A program made the position numbers and the translations under genes. From Melaminivora sp034675505 (lineage in GTDB: Bacteria; Pseudomonadota; Gammaproteobacteria; Burkholderiales; Burkholderiaceae_C), in NCBI GenBank assembly GCA_034675505.1, contig JAUCDD010000010.1, forward strand, positions 124,001 to 188,000: a DNA stretch of 64,000 bases, in the 5' to 3' direction. This document shows positions 28,775 to 40,300 of the stretch, piece after piece. Below the pieces are notes generated by a model. It searched no databases and was not told where the DNA came from. It worked only from the letters and a program-made list of their open reading frames with translations. Numbering within the stretch: position 1 is the first letter of the stretch; each line of letters starts with the position of its first letter.

Positions 28775-29842
28775 TTAACCCTGAGTTTTTTCGAATTCTC
28801 TCAATTTTTCTACAAAATGCTGCACGCTTGAAAGCGGAAGTGCATTGTAAAGCGATACTCGAAATCCGCCGGAAAGTCGATGACCTTTGATTCCGTATAA
28901 ATTATTCTTGCGAGCAAAATCAAGGAATGATTTTTCAGTTTCCGGACTGTTAGCGACAAAGCAAACATTCATTTGGCTACGGCTGTTTTTTTCTACCGTG
29001 CCGGTGAATAAACGACTTTCATCAATCGACTGATAAAGCAATTCAGACTTTTGTTTGTTTAATTCTTCCATTGCTGCCACACCGCCATTTGCTTTCAGCC
29101 AGCGAAGTGTCAACATGGAAATATAGATCGCAAAAACCGGAGGAGTATTCAACATACTTTCGGCTTCAATATGATTTCGATAATCCATGATCGCCGGAAT
29201 TGGGCGATTGATTTTTCCTAAAATATCTTTATTAACAACAATCAAATTAGTACCTGCCGCACCCATATTTTTTTGCGCACCGGCATAGATGATATCGAAT
29301 TGATTAAAATCCAATTGTCGGCTCAAAATATCACTCGACATATCAGCAACCAGCGGCACATTTACTTTAGGAATTGAATGCCATTGCGTACCAAAAATGG
29401 TATTATTTGTAGTGATGTGAAAATATGCAGCATCATCCGGAACAGAGAAATTTTCCGGGATGTAAGAATAATTTTTATCCTTTGAAGAGCACACCACATC
29501 TACATTTCCAAAGATTTTTGCTTCTTTAATTGCTTTCGTACTCCACACTCCCGTATCAGCAATAGCCACCGATTTATTTGCATCCAAAAGATTCATGGGT
29601 ATCTGCATGAATTGCACCGTAGCACCGCCGTGTAGAAATAATACTTCATGCTTTTCATCCAAGTTCATCAAGTCTTTTACTAATTGGCGCGCTTCGTCCA
29701 TTACCTCTTCAAATAAAGGAGTACGATGTCCAATTTCTAAAATGGATAAACCTGAATTATTAAAATTGATCAAACTTCGAGCGGCCTCTTCCAGCACTGT
29801 TTGTGGAAGAATAGATGGGCCGGCATTATAATTATAAATCAC
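28775..29842 (-). CDS. serC: Phosphoserine aminotransferase
   Basis: PLP enzyme of serine synthesis, 355 residues, intact. Start motif YNYNAGPSILPQTVLEEAA, the substrate-binding GHRTPLFEEVMDEAR, and the PLP lysine in IIYAGAQKNMGAAGTNL are all visible; the C-terminal GIKGHRLSGGFRVSLYNALP is typical. It begins 15 bases after the phospholipase-like gene and is followed after 147 bases by DUF1015. Confidence 0.96.
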   Translation of the reverse strand: MIYNYNAGPSILPQTVLEEAARSLINFNNSGLSILEIGHRTPLFEEVMDEARQLVKDLMNLDEKHEVLFLHGGATVQFMQIPMNLLDANKSVAIADTGVWSTKAIKEAKIFGNVDVVCSSKDKNYSYIPENFSVPDDAAYFHITTNNTIFGTQWHSIPKVNVPLVADMSSDILSRQLDFNQFDIIYAGAQKNMGAAGTNLIVVNKDILGKINRPIPAIMDYRNHIEAESMLNTPPVFAIYISMLTLRWLKANGGVAAMEELNKQKSELLYQSIDESRLFTGTVEKNSRSQMNVCFVANSPETEKSFLDFARKNNLYGIKGHRLSGGFRVSLYNALPLSSVQHFVEKLREFEKTQG

Positions 29843-29857
29843 TTCTTACTTTTTAAA

Positions 29858-30826
29858 TTATTCCTCCTCTCTCACCTTGATGTTTGGATTTACTTTCCAA
29901 TCGCTGTTGAGTTCATCTATTTCTTTCATCTCCTCTTCGGTGAATTTTTCTTTTGAAAGATCTGAAAGATCGGGCTGGCCTGCATTTACCCAAGCTGTGT
30001 ACCAATAAGATGCTACGGCAAATATGGCTTGGCGCATTCTTCTTTCCACCATGCCATTCAGCATTTTATTGTAGGCAAGTGTGTAGCCCGATGAATATTG
30101 TCTGATCACGACATTGTTGCGTTTTTCAAAGGCATATTTTGTATCACCGGGAAATTTTTGTGAAAGTTCTTTTTCAAATTTCAAAACCGAATCCACGGCG
30201 AGTGAACTTTCCAATACTCTATCCCAAATAAATTTTCCGGGATCTTTGAGGTATTGAGCTTTTCCGATAAAAAAATCAAATTGCTTTTCTGCAATCAATT
30301 CCGGGATTCTACTTTCCCAAAAAGCGTGTATTCCTTTTTGATCGGTCAATTGTCCATTATGATTATTACTCGCATGAAGCGGTACATGGGCATCAGCGAT
30401 GTAGTGACCAATGTCGGCACTATTTTTTAAAATAGATGCAAAATTTTTCTGTTTAAAAGCATTTGTAAGCCGCTGTAGCATTACTTGTACGTGCCAAGGC
30501 ACAATCCCATTTTCTTGAATGGTTTGCTCGCCATATTTGGCCACCGCTTCTTTATAATTGCGCGGAAGTTCCGGAAATGGATAGGTACCATAATTGTCAA
30601 TATCAATAAAATGGCGCGGTCCTTCGGCAGCCACTGCATAGCGACGCTTATCCGGATCGGGTGCATGTTCTTCCAAAAATTTAATATTGGGTTTGTATAA
30701 AACCAACATCTGTGGTGGAAGCAAAAACACGGCATAGTAATTAATCATTCTATGGCCATAAAATCCCCAGCAAAAACACTGAGAGCTCAGCGCAACAAAG
30801 CAAACAAGCAGCGTAAGTTTTTTCAA
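29858..30826 (-). CDS. Zinc-dependent phospholipase C/S1-P1-like exported protein
   Basis: A 322-residue protein with a signal peptide (MKKLTLLVCFVALSSQCFC, cleavage before W20). The mature N-terminus starts WGFYGHRMIN, where the first residue of the mature chain and the following histidine are metal ligands in zinc phospholipase C and S1/P1 nucleases. Further ligands are the His/Asp in PRHFIDIDNYG and GHYIADAHVPLHASNNHNGQ. Substrate unknown (lipid or nucleic acid). It lies 7 bases after DUF502 on the same strand. Confidence 0.82.
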   Translation of the reverse strand: MKKLTLLVCFVALSSQCFCWGFYGHRMINYYAVFLLPPQMLVLYKPNIKFLEEHAPDPDKRRYAVAAEGPRHFIDIDNYGTYPFPELPRNYKEAVAKYGEQTIQENGIVPWHVQVMLQRLTNAFKQKNFASILKNSADIGHYIADAHVPLHASNNHNGQLTDQKGIHAFWESRIPELIAEKQFDFFIGKAQYLKDPGKFIWDRVLESSLAVDSVLKFEKELSQKFPGDTKYAFEKRNNVVIRQYSSGYTLAYNKMLNGMVERRMRQAIFAVASYWYTAWVNAGQPDLSDLSKEKFTEEEMKEIDELNSDWKVNPNIKVREEE

Positions 30827-30833
30827 ATCTGAT

Positions 30834-31475
30834 TTATTTAGTCGTTTTATCGGATAAGGCAGTTTCTACAATCGCATCACCCAAAGTTGGATCTTCACCG
30901 TCTTCTACCAACCCCTGAGTAACTCCTCCACTCACAGCAAATTTCATTGCTTGCGATGAGCTGATACCGGGTATAGGACGGATTCGATTCTTCGGTACAA
31001 TGTACACATTTCCAGCTACTGAATATGCCATTGGTAAATATACAGCCACATAGTCATTCATTCCAAAAAAACTCATTTCTTCCTGAGTAATGAATCCAAC
31101 ACGCCACACATCCGTATCGTCCACACAAGCTAATACATTATGAGTAAATTTCTTTTTATTACCCGCAAATGCTTCAAAAAAATCGCGTAAAAAAGAATAC
31201 AGCAATTTGATACCGGGTGTCTTTTCGAGCAAACGGTTAACCAATGACAATAATCTTCCCATAAGGAAGAAAGAACTCATGTATCCAATTAATAAAATGA
31301 AGGCTACGATGATGACAAAACCCAAACCAGGTATGTCGATGACCGGCCTAAGAATACCGTCTATTTTATCAAAAATGGCATAGATAAAATAAATGGTAAT
31401 CGCCACAGGACCTAATACCAACAAGCCTTGCAGAAAGTATTGCAGTACTCTTTGATACTGTATTTTTTGCTTCAT
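30834..31475 (-). CDS. DUF502 family membrane protein
   Basis: A 213-residue protein with two membrane helices near the N-terminus (about 15-32, GLLVLGPVAITIYFIYAIF; about 48-72, GLGFVIIVAFILLIGYMSSFFL) and a soluble C-terminal part (VFITQEE-like GFITQEEMSFFGMNDYVAVYLPMAYSVAG, IPGISSSQAMKFAVSGGV). This is the DUF502 pattern. Role unknown. First gene of a minus-strand run with the phospholipase-like gene and serC. Confidence 0.87.
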   Translation of the reverse strand: MKQKIQYQRVLQYFLQGLLVLGPVAITIYFIYAIFDKIDGILRPVIDIPGLGFVIIVAFILLIGYMSSFFLMGRLLSLVNRLLEKTPGIKLLYSFLRDFFEAFAGNKKKFTHNVLACVDDTDVWRVGFITQEEMSFFGMNDYVAVYLPMAYSVAGNVYIVPKNRIRPIPGISSSQAMKFAVSGGVTQGLVEDGEDPTLGDAIVETALSDKTTK

Positions 31476-31605
31476 AGTTTTTGTATTTTGATGTAAAATT
31501 AACTTTAATTAAATACCCTGATTTCGAGAACTTTGCGGTTGGGAAGATTTAGTTTTAATTGACTAAAAAAACTGTTCGAATTCGATTTTTGCAATTTATA
31601 ATTTC

Positions 31606-32335
31606 ATGATTCACCAAACAAAAGGGCTTGTTTTAAAACAAATAAAATACGGTGAAACAAGTTTAATTGTCACCATATTTACTGAGCTATTCGGCAGGCA
31701 AACTTATATCATCAATGGTGTGCGAGTGGGTGGCAAAAACAATAAAGCCAATCTTTACCAGCCGGGTTCGTTATTGGAAATGCAGGTTTATCATAATGAA
31801 TTAAAAAATTTGCAACGCATTAAAGAAAGCAAATGGTCGGTATTGTACCATCATATTTTTAGTGATGTTGTAAAAAATGGAGTGGCACTTTATATGGTAG
31901 AATTGATTTTAAAATCCGTTCAACAACCCGAAGCCAATGAGCCATTATTTGCATTCTGTGAAAAAAAGTTTGCTCGCTTTGGATGATGCTTCAGCCTATA
32001 CCACCGCTCATTATCCCATATATTTTTCATTGCATCTGGCTCGAATGCTCGGATTTGAATTGCAAAATAATCACAACCAAACACAGCCTTATTTTGATAT
32101 CCGGGAAGGAAGTTTTGTTGAAGAAAATTTGAATTATGACACGCTTTTATCCGTAGAATTGAGTGAACATATTTCTGAATTTCTAAGAATAAATGACCCG
32201 AAAAATTTAGAACATTTTCGAATGGCCACAAAAGTAAAAGTGCAATTACTCCGAGAGATTGAAAAATTTTATCAATGGCATATTCCCGAGTTCGGAAAAA
32301 TGAAAACAATGGAAATATTGCCGGGATTATTTTAA
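31606..32335 (+). CDS. recO: DNA repair protein RecO, one frameshift
   Basis: Recombination mediator that loads RecA on SSB-coated DNA. N-terminal OB fold (TKGLVLKQIKYGETSLIVTIFTELFGRQTYIINGVR) and a helical C-terminal domain (PIYFSLHLARMLGFELQNN). About 242 residues. Frame 1 stops at 31986; removing one A from the seven-base run 31961-31967 gives LFAFCEKSLLALDDAS and continues to 32335. No zinc-finger cysteines, as is usual in Bacteroidota RecO. Confidence 0.88.
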
Positions 32336-32397
32336 AAAAAATTGAAAGAATCTAATCTTTATCATTTCTTTCGATTTCAATTAAAATCTTTTTAGAG

Positions 32398-32405
32398 TAA
32401 ATTTG
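32398..32405 (+). promoter_or_regulatory. Candidate -7 element upstream of prfA
   Basis: TAAATTTG matches TAnnTTTG, and TTC (one mismatch to TTG) lies exactly 19 bases upstream (32376-32378). It is 81 bases before the prfA ATG. Confidence 0.4.
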
Positions 32406-32485
32406 CACCCAATCTTTTAAAAGAGGGTAAACTTTTCCACATTTCGAGGATTGTTTTTTACATTCTTAACCTATGAACCCCATTT

Positions 32486-33546
32486 ATGCTTGACAAACTG
32501 GAAGCCATAAAAGCCCGCTACGATGAAATAGGCATCGCACTTTCCAATCCTGAAATAGTAAGTGATAATAAAAAATACAAACAACTCAGTAAAGAATACC
32601 GAGATCTGGAAAAAATTGTTATTGCACGAAATGCTTATGAAAAAATATTAGGCGACATCGAATTTAACAAGGAAGTGCTGAATAGCGATGATGAAGAAAT
32701 GCGCGATATGGCTAAAGAAGAACTTCCGGCATTGCAAGAATTAAAAGAAAAAAAGAGGCTGAAATTAGGAATATGCTTCCTCCAAAAGATCCACAAGATG
32801 AACGCAACGCGATTCTTGAAATTCGCGCCGGTACGGGTGGCGACGAAGCGTCTTTATTTGCCGGAAACTTAGCCAGAATGCTCTTGAAATATTGTGAAAA
32901 TAAAGGTTGGAAAACGGCACTTTTGAGTGAAAGTGAAGGAACAGTAGGCGGCTACAAAGAAGTGCAGATCGAGGTTTCGGGCGATGATGTGTATGGTATT
33001 TTGAAATTTGAAAGTGGCGTACATCGCGTACAAAGGGTGCCGGACACTGAATCCAGCGGACGCGTACATACCAGTGCTGCGACTGTGGCAGTAATGCCCG
33101 AAGCGGATGAAGTAGATGTAGAAGTTAAAGATAGTGACGTAAAAATGGAAACCGCTCGAAGTGGTGGTGCAGGTGGGCAAAATGTAAATAAAGTAGAAAC
33201 GAAAGTGATGCTTACCCACCTTGCGACGGGCTTGGTAGTGTGCCAGACGGAAAGAAGTCAATTAGCCAACAGAGAAAAGGCGATGCAAATGCTTCGTACT
33301 AAATTGTATGAAGAAGAAGTGAGAAAACAGGAAGAAGAGATTTCCAGACACAGAAAAAGCCTTGTGAGTTCCGGTGATCGTTCGGCAAAAATTAGAACCT
33401 ATAACTATCCACAGGGGCGAGTTACAGACCATCGCATTGGTATGACGGTATATAATTTGGAAGAAGTAATGAATGGAGAATTACAGGAATTTATTGATGC
33501 GTTGCAATTTGCGGAAAACGCAGAAAAGATGACCAACAACCATTAA
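32486..33546 (+). CDS. prfA: Peptide chain release factor 1, one frameshift
   Basis: Terminates translation at UAA and UAG. The N-terminal helical domain (MLDKLEAIKARYDEIGIALS) and the core are in different frames; adding one A to the seven-base run 32748-32754 gives ELKEKKEAEIRNMLPPKDPQDERNA. The GGQ loop is GAGGQNVNKVETKVMLTH and the recognition domain EIRAGTGGDEASLFAG is present. About 353 residues. RF1 is essential, so either the sequence is wrong here or the frame is rescued. RF2 (prfB) has a programmed frameshift; RF1 does not. Confidence 0.93.
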
Positions 33547-33598
33547 AAGCAGCGCAAATAAATCTTAGTTCTTATTATTTCCTTAACATCGAGATAAT

Positions 33599-33620
33599 TA
33601 CCTTTGGCATGGCATTTGAA
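33599..33620 (+). promoter_or_regulatory. Overlapping -7 and sigma-54-like promoter of an orphan unit
   Basis: TACCTTTG (33599-33606) matches the TAnnTTTG -7 element, but no TTG is at -33. Overlapping it, TGGCAT-N5-TTGAA (33605-33620) has the exact sigma-54 -24/-12 spacing, with C-to-T at one -24 position and GC-to-GA at -12. No ORF of note follows on the plus strand before the terminator at 33687-33718. Either element would start a transcript of about 85-110 bases. Confidence 0.4.
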
Positions 33621-33718
33621 ATATAATAATCAAAAGAAAAACGAAAAAATTCAAATTTCTCATAAGCAGTTAGTTTTGGTAAAATCGGCCCCTGTTTCTA
33701 CAGGGGCCTTCTTTTTTT
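33615..33718 (+). ncRNA. Candidate small RNA between prfA and the methyltransferase
   Basis: The stretch from the promoter-like elements at 33599-33620 to the strong terminator at 33687-33718 contains no protein gene on the plus strand. It is separated from prfA by 53 bases or more. The alternative is that it is just the prfA 3' untranslated region ending at the same terminator. Boundaries are inferred from the signals only. Confidence 0.3.
33687..33718 (+). terminator. Strong rho-independent terminator
   Basis: Perfect 9-base stem GGCCCCTGT / ACAGGGGCC with TTCT loop (33687-33708), followed by TTCTTTTTTT. It ends plus-strand transcription from prfA or the orphan unit, just before the convergent methyltransferase stop at 33721. 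Confidence 0.88.
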
Positions 33719-33720
33719 AT

Positions 33721-34299
33721 TTACGTTTTGATGTAATACTGCAAATAATTATCATAATCTGTTTGCACAATTTCATATCCGCGAGGTACTTCATTACCTA
33801 AACTGTGAAATGTGACCAAGCGTGCACCTGAAGGCTTTTTATCTAATTTTTTATACAAAATCAAATTGTAGTGATCGTACAATTTTGAGGCATAAGGAAT
33901 GTCATAATCAATTTTTTCCGTGCCTTCAATATTTTCATAAAAGGAATTATAAAAATAGAAATGATGGTATTCCTCGAAATCTAAGTCAGCGATATTTTGG
34001 TGGATAAAAGTCACATTTTGCAACGCTAATTCTTCAGCCAATTTGGTTGACAATTCCACCAAATTAGCTCTTTGCTCCACGCCAACAAATTGAATATTCG
34101 GTAAAAGGTGACCAGCAATCAGACAAAATTTTCCCACTCCGCTTCCAATATCCAGCACTTTTTCATTTTTATTAATGCCTAAAAATTGCGCAGCTTTTAC
34201 AGCTACATCATGGGGAGTCCAATGGCGAGCAGCTACACGTTTTAAAGATTCCGGCAAAAGATCATTAAACGCTTCGTCCGATTCAAACCAATGGTTCAT
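33721..34299 (-). CDS. Class I SAM-dependent methyltransferase
   Basis: A 192-residue protein. Motif I is VLDIGSGVGKFCLIAGHLLP near residue 48, motif II includes FVGVEQRANLVELSTKLAEEL, and a motif-III-like HHFYFYNSFYENI follows. The N-terminus WHFESDEAFNDLLPE-like stretch (NHWFESDEAFNDLLPES) is not diagnostic. Substrate unknown. It precedes acnA on the same strand? No: it lies 29 bases downstream of the acnA stop side, so it is transcribed after... the gene order on minus is acnA at 37102-34329 only after this one upstream; it ends at 33721. Its start (34299) lies 30 bases beyond the acnA stop, so it is the gene following acnA. Confidence 0.8.
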   Translation of the reverse strand: MNHWFESDEAFNDLLPESLKRVAARHWTPHDVAVKAAQFLGINKNEKVLDIGSGVGKFCLIAGHLLPNIQFVGVEQRANLVELSTKLAEELALQNVTFIHQNIADLDFEEYHHFYFYNSFYENIEGTEKIDYDIPYASKLYDHYNLILYKKLDKKPSGARLVTFHSLGNEVPRGYEIVQTDYDNYLQYYIKT

Positions 34300-34328
34300 A
34301 CCAAAATATTTTGGACATGCTTAACCGA

Positions 34329-37102
34329 TTAATGGGTATGCAAAAATTGTCTCAATACATATTGCAAGATGCCACCATGACGATAATACTCAATTTCAAT
34401 CGCAGAATCCAAACGCGCAACAGCACTGAATGAAACCACGGTTCCATCTTCTCTTTCAGCTTTTACATGCACTTCTTTCAATGGTTTAATATCTTCTGCA
34501 ATTCCTGTAATGGTGAATTTTTCTTTTCCGGTAAGTCCATGCGTTTCTGCACTTTCGCCTCGCAAATATTGAAGTGGAAGCACACCCATTCCTACAAGAT
34601 TGCTTCTGTGAATTCGCTCGTAACTTTCAGCAAGTACCGCTTTCACTCCTAAAAGGAAAGTACCTTTCGCCGCCCAGTCTCTCGATGATCCACTGCCATA
34701 TTCTTTTCCTGCCAATACTACCAAAGATGTATTATCCTCTTTATATTTTACCGATGCATCATACACCGACATTTCTTCATCGGAAGGCAAGTAAGTCGTA
34801 TATCCGCCTTCTTTGGTCGCAAGGTGATTTTTGATGCGAACGTTTGCAAAAGTTCCTCTCACCATCACTTCATCATTACCTCTTCTGGAGCCGTAAGAAT
34901 TGAAATTTTCACGAGTTACCCCGCGACTAATCAAGTATTTTCCTGCGGCAGATTTTTCATTGAACTGACCTGCCGGAGAAATATGATCCGTAGTAATACT
35001 ATCGCCCAACATCAACAATACACGTGCATCTGAAATATCTTCCAACGGAAGGGCGTAATCCGAAATATGGTCGAAGAATGGAACTTCTTTGATATAGGTA
35101 GAATCATCTTGCCACTCAAACAATTTCTCTTCTGGAACTTCTAAATTTCTCCAGATATCGTTTCCTTCAAAAATTTCACTGTAATTTTTATCAAAATCTT
35201 GTGGACTCAATACACGCGATAATACGTCGTTGATTTCATCATCGCTTGGCCATATATCTTTCAGGTAAACCGGCTGCTGATTTGGATCGTAGCTGATTGG
35301 CTCATTGATTAAATCAATATCCACACGTCCGGCGATGGCGTAAGCCACTACCAACATCGGCGACATTAAGAAGTTCATTTTCACCTGCGGATGAATACGC
35401 GCTTCAAAATTTCGATTGCCCGAAAGTACAGAAGCAACTACTAAATCACTTTCCTCTACCGCCTGAGAAATATATGAAGCCAATGGACCGGAATTTCCGA
35501 TACAAGAAGTACAACCATATCCCACTAAATGGAATTTAAGTGCTTCTAAATCGCCCAATAAATCGGCTTTAATTAAATAATCAGTTACCACTTTTGAACC
35601 GGGGGCTAATGATGTTTTTACCCAAGGCTTCGTGTCACGCCATGTTCACGCGCTTTTTTAGCGACAAGCCCGGCACCAATCATTACAAATGGATTAGAAG
35701 TATTGGTACAAGAAGTAATGGCAGCAATGGCTACCGCACCATCCGAAACTTCAAATTTTTCTCTGCCTAATGTAATCCAAACGCGTTTCATTCCATCCAC
35801 CGTTTCTTCGCGCAATTGAGTCTCTGGTGGCATCGGGGCAGTCGGATCTAAAGGCTGACCACCGCCTTCTGCAAACCAACGAGAAAGTTGCTCCACCGGT
35901 TTCACATATTTACGACCATAATTTTGATCCATCAATTGGATAAATTTATCTTTGAAATCTTTCAAAAGGATTTTATCCTGCGGACGTTTAGGACCCGCTA
36001 CAGAAGGCTGTACTGTTGAAAGATCTAAAGTGATGGTATCGGTGTAAGTAATATTTTCTTTTCCGGTACGCCATAGCAAATTGGATTTGCAATAATCTTC
36101 TACCAATTGAATTTGCGTTTCCGAGCGGTTGCTCTTGCGCATGTATTCAAGTGTTTTATCATCAATCGGGAAGTAGCTGATGGTGCACCCAAATTCCGGA
36201 GACATATTTCCGATGGTGGCTCTATCCGGTACAGAAAGATTATCCAAACCATCGCCAAATACTTCCACAAATTTACCTACTACTCCATATTTTCTTAAAA
36301 GTTCAGCAATGGTCAATACCAAATCCGTAGCGGTAGTACCCAAAGGCAATTTGCCCGTTAGTTCCAAACCGATCACTTCCGGCATGATGAAATATAATGG
36401 CTGACCAAGTATCGCTGCTTCTGCTTCAATACCACCAACTCCCCATGCTACTACTCCAATTCCATTCACCATCGGTGTATGACTATCAGTTCCCACCAAA
36501 GTATCCGGAAATACTTCTCCATTTCTTTCTACTACTCCTTTCGATAAAAATTCCAAATTCACCTGATGGCAAATTCCCATTCCCGGAGGCACTACATTAA
36601 AATTGTTGAAAGATTTTTGCGCCCATTTCAAGAAAGAATAACGCTCTTCATTCCTGCGGTATTCCTCTGCCATATTTCCTTTATAAGAATATTCAGTTCC
36701 AAAATAATCTACTTGCACTGAGTGATCAATCACTAAATCCACCGGAATCAAAGGATTGATCTCCTCAGGATTTTTACCTTTTCTCGCGGCTTCTGCCCTC
36801 AAAGATGCAATATCAACCACCGCAGGAACTCCTGTGAAATCTTGCATCAGCACACGCGCCGGTTTGAATGGAATATCTTTTTCTGATGCTTCGGGAGACC
36901 AATTCAGCAAGGTTTCGATATGATCTTTTGTAACTTGAAATTCGTCGTAATTGCGCAAGGCATTTTCCAAAAGAATACGAATCGAAAACGGCAACTTACT
37001 GATGGCATATCCTTGTTTTTCTAATTCCGGAAGACTGTAATAAGTAAGTGAATTGGTTTTTGAAGTCAATAATCTTTTGATGTTAAATAAATCTTTTGCC
37101 AT
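34329..37102 (-). CDS. acnA: Aconitate hydratase A, one frameshift
   Basis: TCA-cycle enzyme interconverting citrate and isocitrate, about 924 residues. The N-terminal part (RVLMQDFTGVPAVVDIASLR, GVGGIEAEAAILGQP) holds the first cluster cysteine in AITSCTNTSNPFVM. The other two cluster cysteines are in GYGCTSCIGNSGPL in the second half, followed by swivel domain GDSITTDHISPAG and YGSGSSRDWAAKG. The halves are in different frames: a missing base near 35633 (GVTRSLG stop) restored as GVTTKPWVKTSLAPGSKVVTDY. A -7-like TATCTTTG lies at 37208-37215 on the minus strand. Confidence 0.93.
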
Positions 37103-37207
37103 AATAGTGTTTTTTTTATCGTCGATTCAGTACTCTTTATTTACAATTTTTAAAATATAGCAAATTAATATAAGCTATAATCCGCACATTTTAAAAATTA
37201 AGTGATG

Positions 37208-37215
37208 CAAAGATA
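37208..37215 (-). promoter_or_regulatory. Candidate -7 element upstream of acnA
   Basis: On the minus strand TATCTTTG fits TAnnTTTG. No TTG lies at -33. It would give a leader of about 100 bases before the acnA ATG in the divergent acnA/mfd region (37103-37363). Confidence 0.35.
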
Positions 37216-37335
37216 CAAATCCTATTTGGGCAAATAAATCAAATTTTAAAACAGCGCGAAAAACCAAAATCAAAATCAATCATAAATGGAATGCTAATTG
37301 AATCAAAGAATGGATGGAGAAACTTCGCCTTGAAG

Positions 37336-37343
37336 TATATTTG
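37336..37343 (+). promoter_or_regulatory. Candidate -7 element upstream of mfd
   Basis: TATATTTG fits TAnnTTTG and lies 20 bases before the mfd ATG. No TTG at the -33 position, so support is partial. Confidence 0.35.
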
Positions 37344-37363
37344 CAATTATAGAACGGTAGTGA

Positions 37364-40300
37364 ATGAATTTGGATGTGTTGAAGCATATTTATGAAAATG
37401 ATCCCCGCATTTTTTCAATTGCGAAGCAAATTTTATTGCCCGAACCTTCCCATCTTCATCTTTCCGGCCTTCATGGAAGCGCATCCCAGTTTGTATTTTC
37501 CGCAGTTTATGGCCATCAAGAATTAAATCATTTTCATCATTTGGTTTTATTGCGCGATGCAGAAGAAGCCGCTTATTTTCAAAATAGTATTGAAAACATT
37601 ACCGACGCGCGAGATATTTTTTATTTCCCGACATCGTTCAAAAACAAAAAAGATTTTCGCACACTCAATCCGAGTCATGTGATGCTTCGCACGGAAGCGT
37701 TGGCTAAAATCAGTACCGGCGGTCATAAAAAAGTGATTGTTACTTTTCCGGAAGCATTATTTGAAAAAGTAGTGCTTTCTAAAACCCTCACTGAAAATAT
37801 TATTTCATTGAAAAAGGGAGGAGAATTAGAAACTCAAATCGCTTTCCGCAAAATTGGTGGACTACGGATTCAGCCGAAGTGATTTTGTTTATGAGCCGGG
37901 TCAATTAGCCATTCGAGGTGGCATTTTCGATATTTATTCTTACGGAAAATGAAAAGCCGTATCGGATCGAATTATTTGGAAATGAAATCGATAGTATTCG
38001 AATGTTTGATCCTGAGACTCAACTTAGTGAGCGAAAATTATCAGAGGTAAAAATCATCCCGAATATTGAAACACAATTTCAAGAAGGAGAAAAAGTTTCA
38101 TTGATTACTTTTTTACCGGATGATACGATTATTTGGTGTGCAGATTGGGAATTTACCAAAGAAAGAATTGACCAAGAATATGAATGGATGGAGGCGCAAA
38201 CAAAATCGCTATCCAATAATCCGGGCAGCCGACAAATAGATGATGATGAAACCATCAATGAAAAAGCGGAGGTGAGCATTGGAGATTTTGTAACTTCTTC
38301 GCGATTGGAAAATCTGCTTAAAGACCGCACCATTATTGAGTTTGGCAATAAATCCTTTTTTAGCAAATCGAATTCAATCATCTTTTCGACTTTACGGCAA
38401 CCGGCATTCAATCGGCAATTCAAATTATTAATTGAAAATTTAAAAACGTACGAAAATAAAAAGTACGGTATTTATATTTTCTCTGAAAATCCAAAACAAC
38501 TCGAGCGACTTCACTCAATTTTTGTAGATCAGAATATCGAAATTCCTTTCGTCCCGATTGCGATTTCTATTCATGAAGGCTTTGTGGACAATGATTTAAA
38601 AATCGTGTGCTATACCGATCATGAAATTTTTCAACGGTATCATAAATACCGCGTCAAACAAGCGTTCAGTAAAAACAAAGCCTTAACGCTTAAGATGCTT
38701 CGCGAATTGCAACCGGGCGATTATGTAACGCATATCGATCATGGCGTGGGTGTGTATAGTGGTTTGCAAAAAATAGAATCGAATGGAGTATGGCAAGAAG
38801 CTGTGCGCATTGTGTATCGAGATCAGGATTTACTTTATGTAAATATTTCCTCACTGCACAAAATCAGCAAATACAGTGGCAAAGAAGGTTCCATCCCAAA
38901 AATGAATAAACTGGGAAGTGATGTATGGAACAAATTAAAAGACAAAACCAAAAAAGAGGTAAAAGATATTGCCACCGATTTAATTAAATTATACGCTCAA
39001 CGAAAAAGTCAAAAAGGTTTTGCTCATACGCCGGATAATTATATGCAGCACGAACTCGAGGCATCTTTCATTTATGAAGACACCCCGGATCAAAGTAAGG
39101 CGACTGCGGATGTAAAAACAGATATGCAAAAAGACGCTCCTATGGATCGTTTGGTTTGCGGCGATGTGGGCTTTGGCAAAACAGAAATAGCTGTGAGAGC
39201 GGCTTTCAAGACCTGTTTGGATGGAAAACAAGCTGCGGTGTTGGTTCCCACAACTATTTTGGCTTATCAACATTTTAAAACTTTCAGTGAGCGATTATCC
39301 GAGTTTCCGGTTACCGTAGATTATATCAATCGATTCAAAAGTTCGAAAGAAAAAAAAGCCACTCTTCAAAAATTAGCCGAAGGAAAAATTGACATCATTA
39401 TCGGCACGCATGCATTGTTGGGCAAAGATGTAAAATTCAAAGACCTTGGTATTTTAATCATTGATGAGGAACAAAAATTTGGTGTTTCGGCAAAAGAAAA
39501 ATTAAAGCAAATCCGCACCACTGTTGATTCTTTGACACTAACGGCAACGCCTATCCCAAGAACATTGCAATTCAGTTTATTGGGTGCGCGCGATTTGAGC
39601 ATTATCAATACGCCTCCTCCCAATCGACAACCCATTCAAACGGAAGTGCACGTTTTCAATCAAGATTTTATTCGTGATGCAATTTATTTTGAAGTGGAAC
39701 GTGGAGGACAAGTTTTCTTCATTCACAATAGAGTGAATGGTTTAATGGAAATGAAAAATTTGATTCAAGGACTTTGTCCGGATTTGAGTATTGCGTACGC
39801 TCATGGCCAATTAGAAGGCAGTCAACTGGAAGAAACGATTCTCGATTTTATCGATCATAAATATGATGTGCTCATATCTACCAACATCATTGAAAGTGGT
39901 GTGGATATCCCGAATGTAAACACCATTATGGTGAATAATGCGCATCATTTTGGATTGAGTGATTTGCATCAATTGCGCGGCCGTGTGGGCAGAAGCAATA
40001 AAAAAGCATTCTGTTATTTATTGGCTCCTCCCATGAGTACCTTGACAGCTGATAGCCGTAAACGACTCACTACTTTGGAGCAATACAGTGACCTTGGAAG
40101 TGGCTTCCAGATTGCGATGCGTGATTTGGATATTCGTGGAGCAGGTAATCTTTTGGGTGGTCAGCAAAGTGGATTTATTGCAGAAATTGGTTTTGAAATG
40201 TATCAGAAAATTTTGGATGAAGCCATCAGGGAATTGAAGCGATCAGAGTTTAAAGATTTGTTCAAAGAGGAAATTCAAAAGCAAGATGATTATGTTTCGG

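Noticed and set aside
32740..32760. Programmed frameshift in a release factor gene
   Set aside because: The known programmed frameshift is in prfB (RF2) at an in-frame UGA. This is prfA (RF1), there is no UGA slip site, and the lesion is a plain A run like others here.
33604..33801. 65-residue ORF across the terminator after prfA
   Set aside because: It runs through a strong terminator hairpin and into the convergent methyltransferase; its composition is not protein-like.
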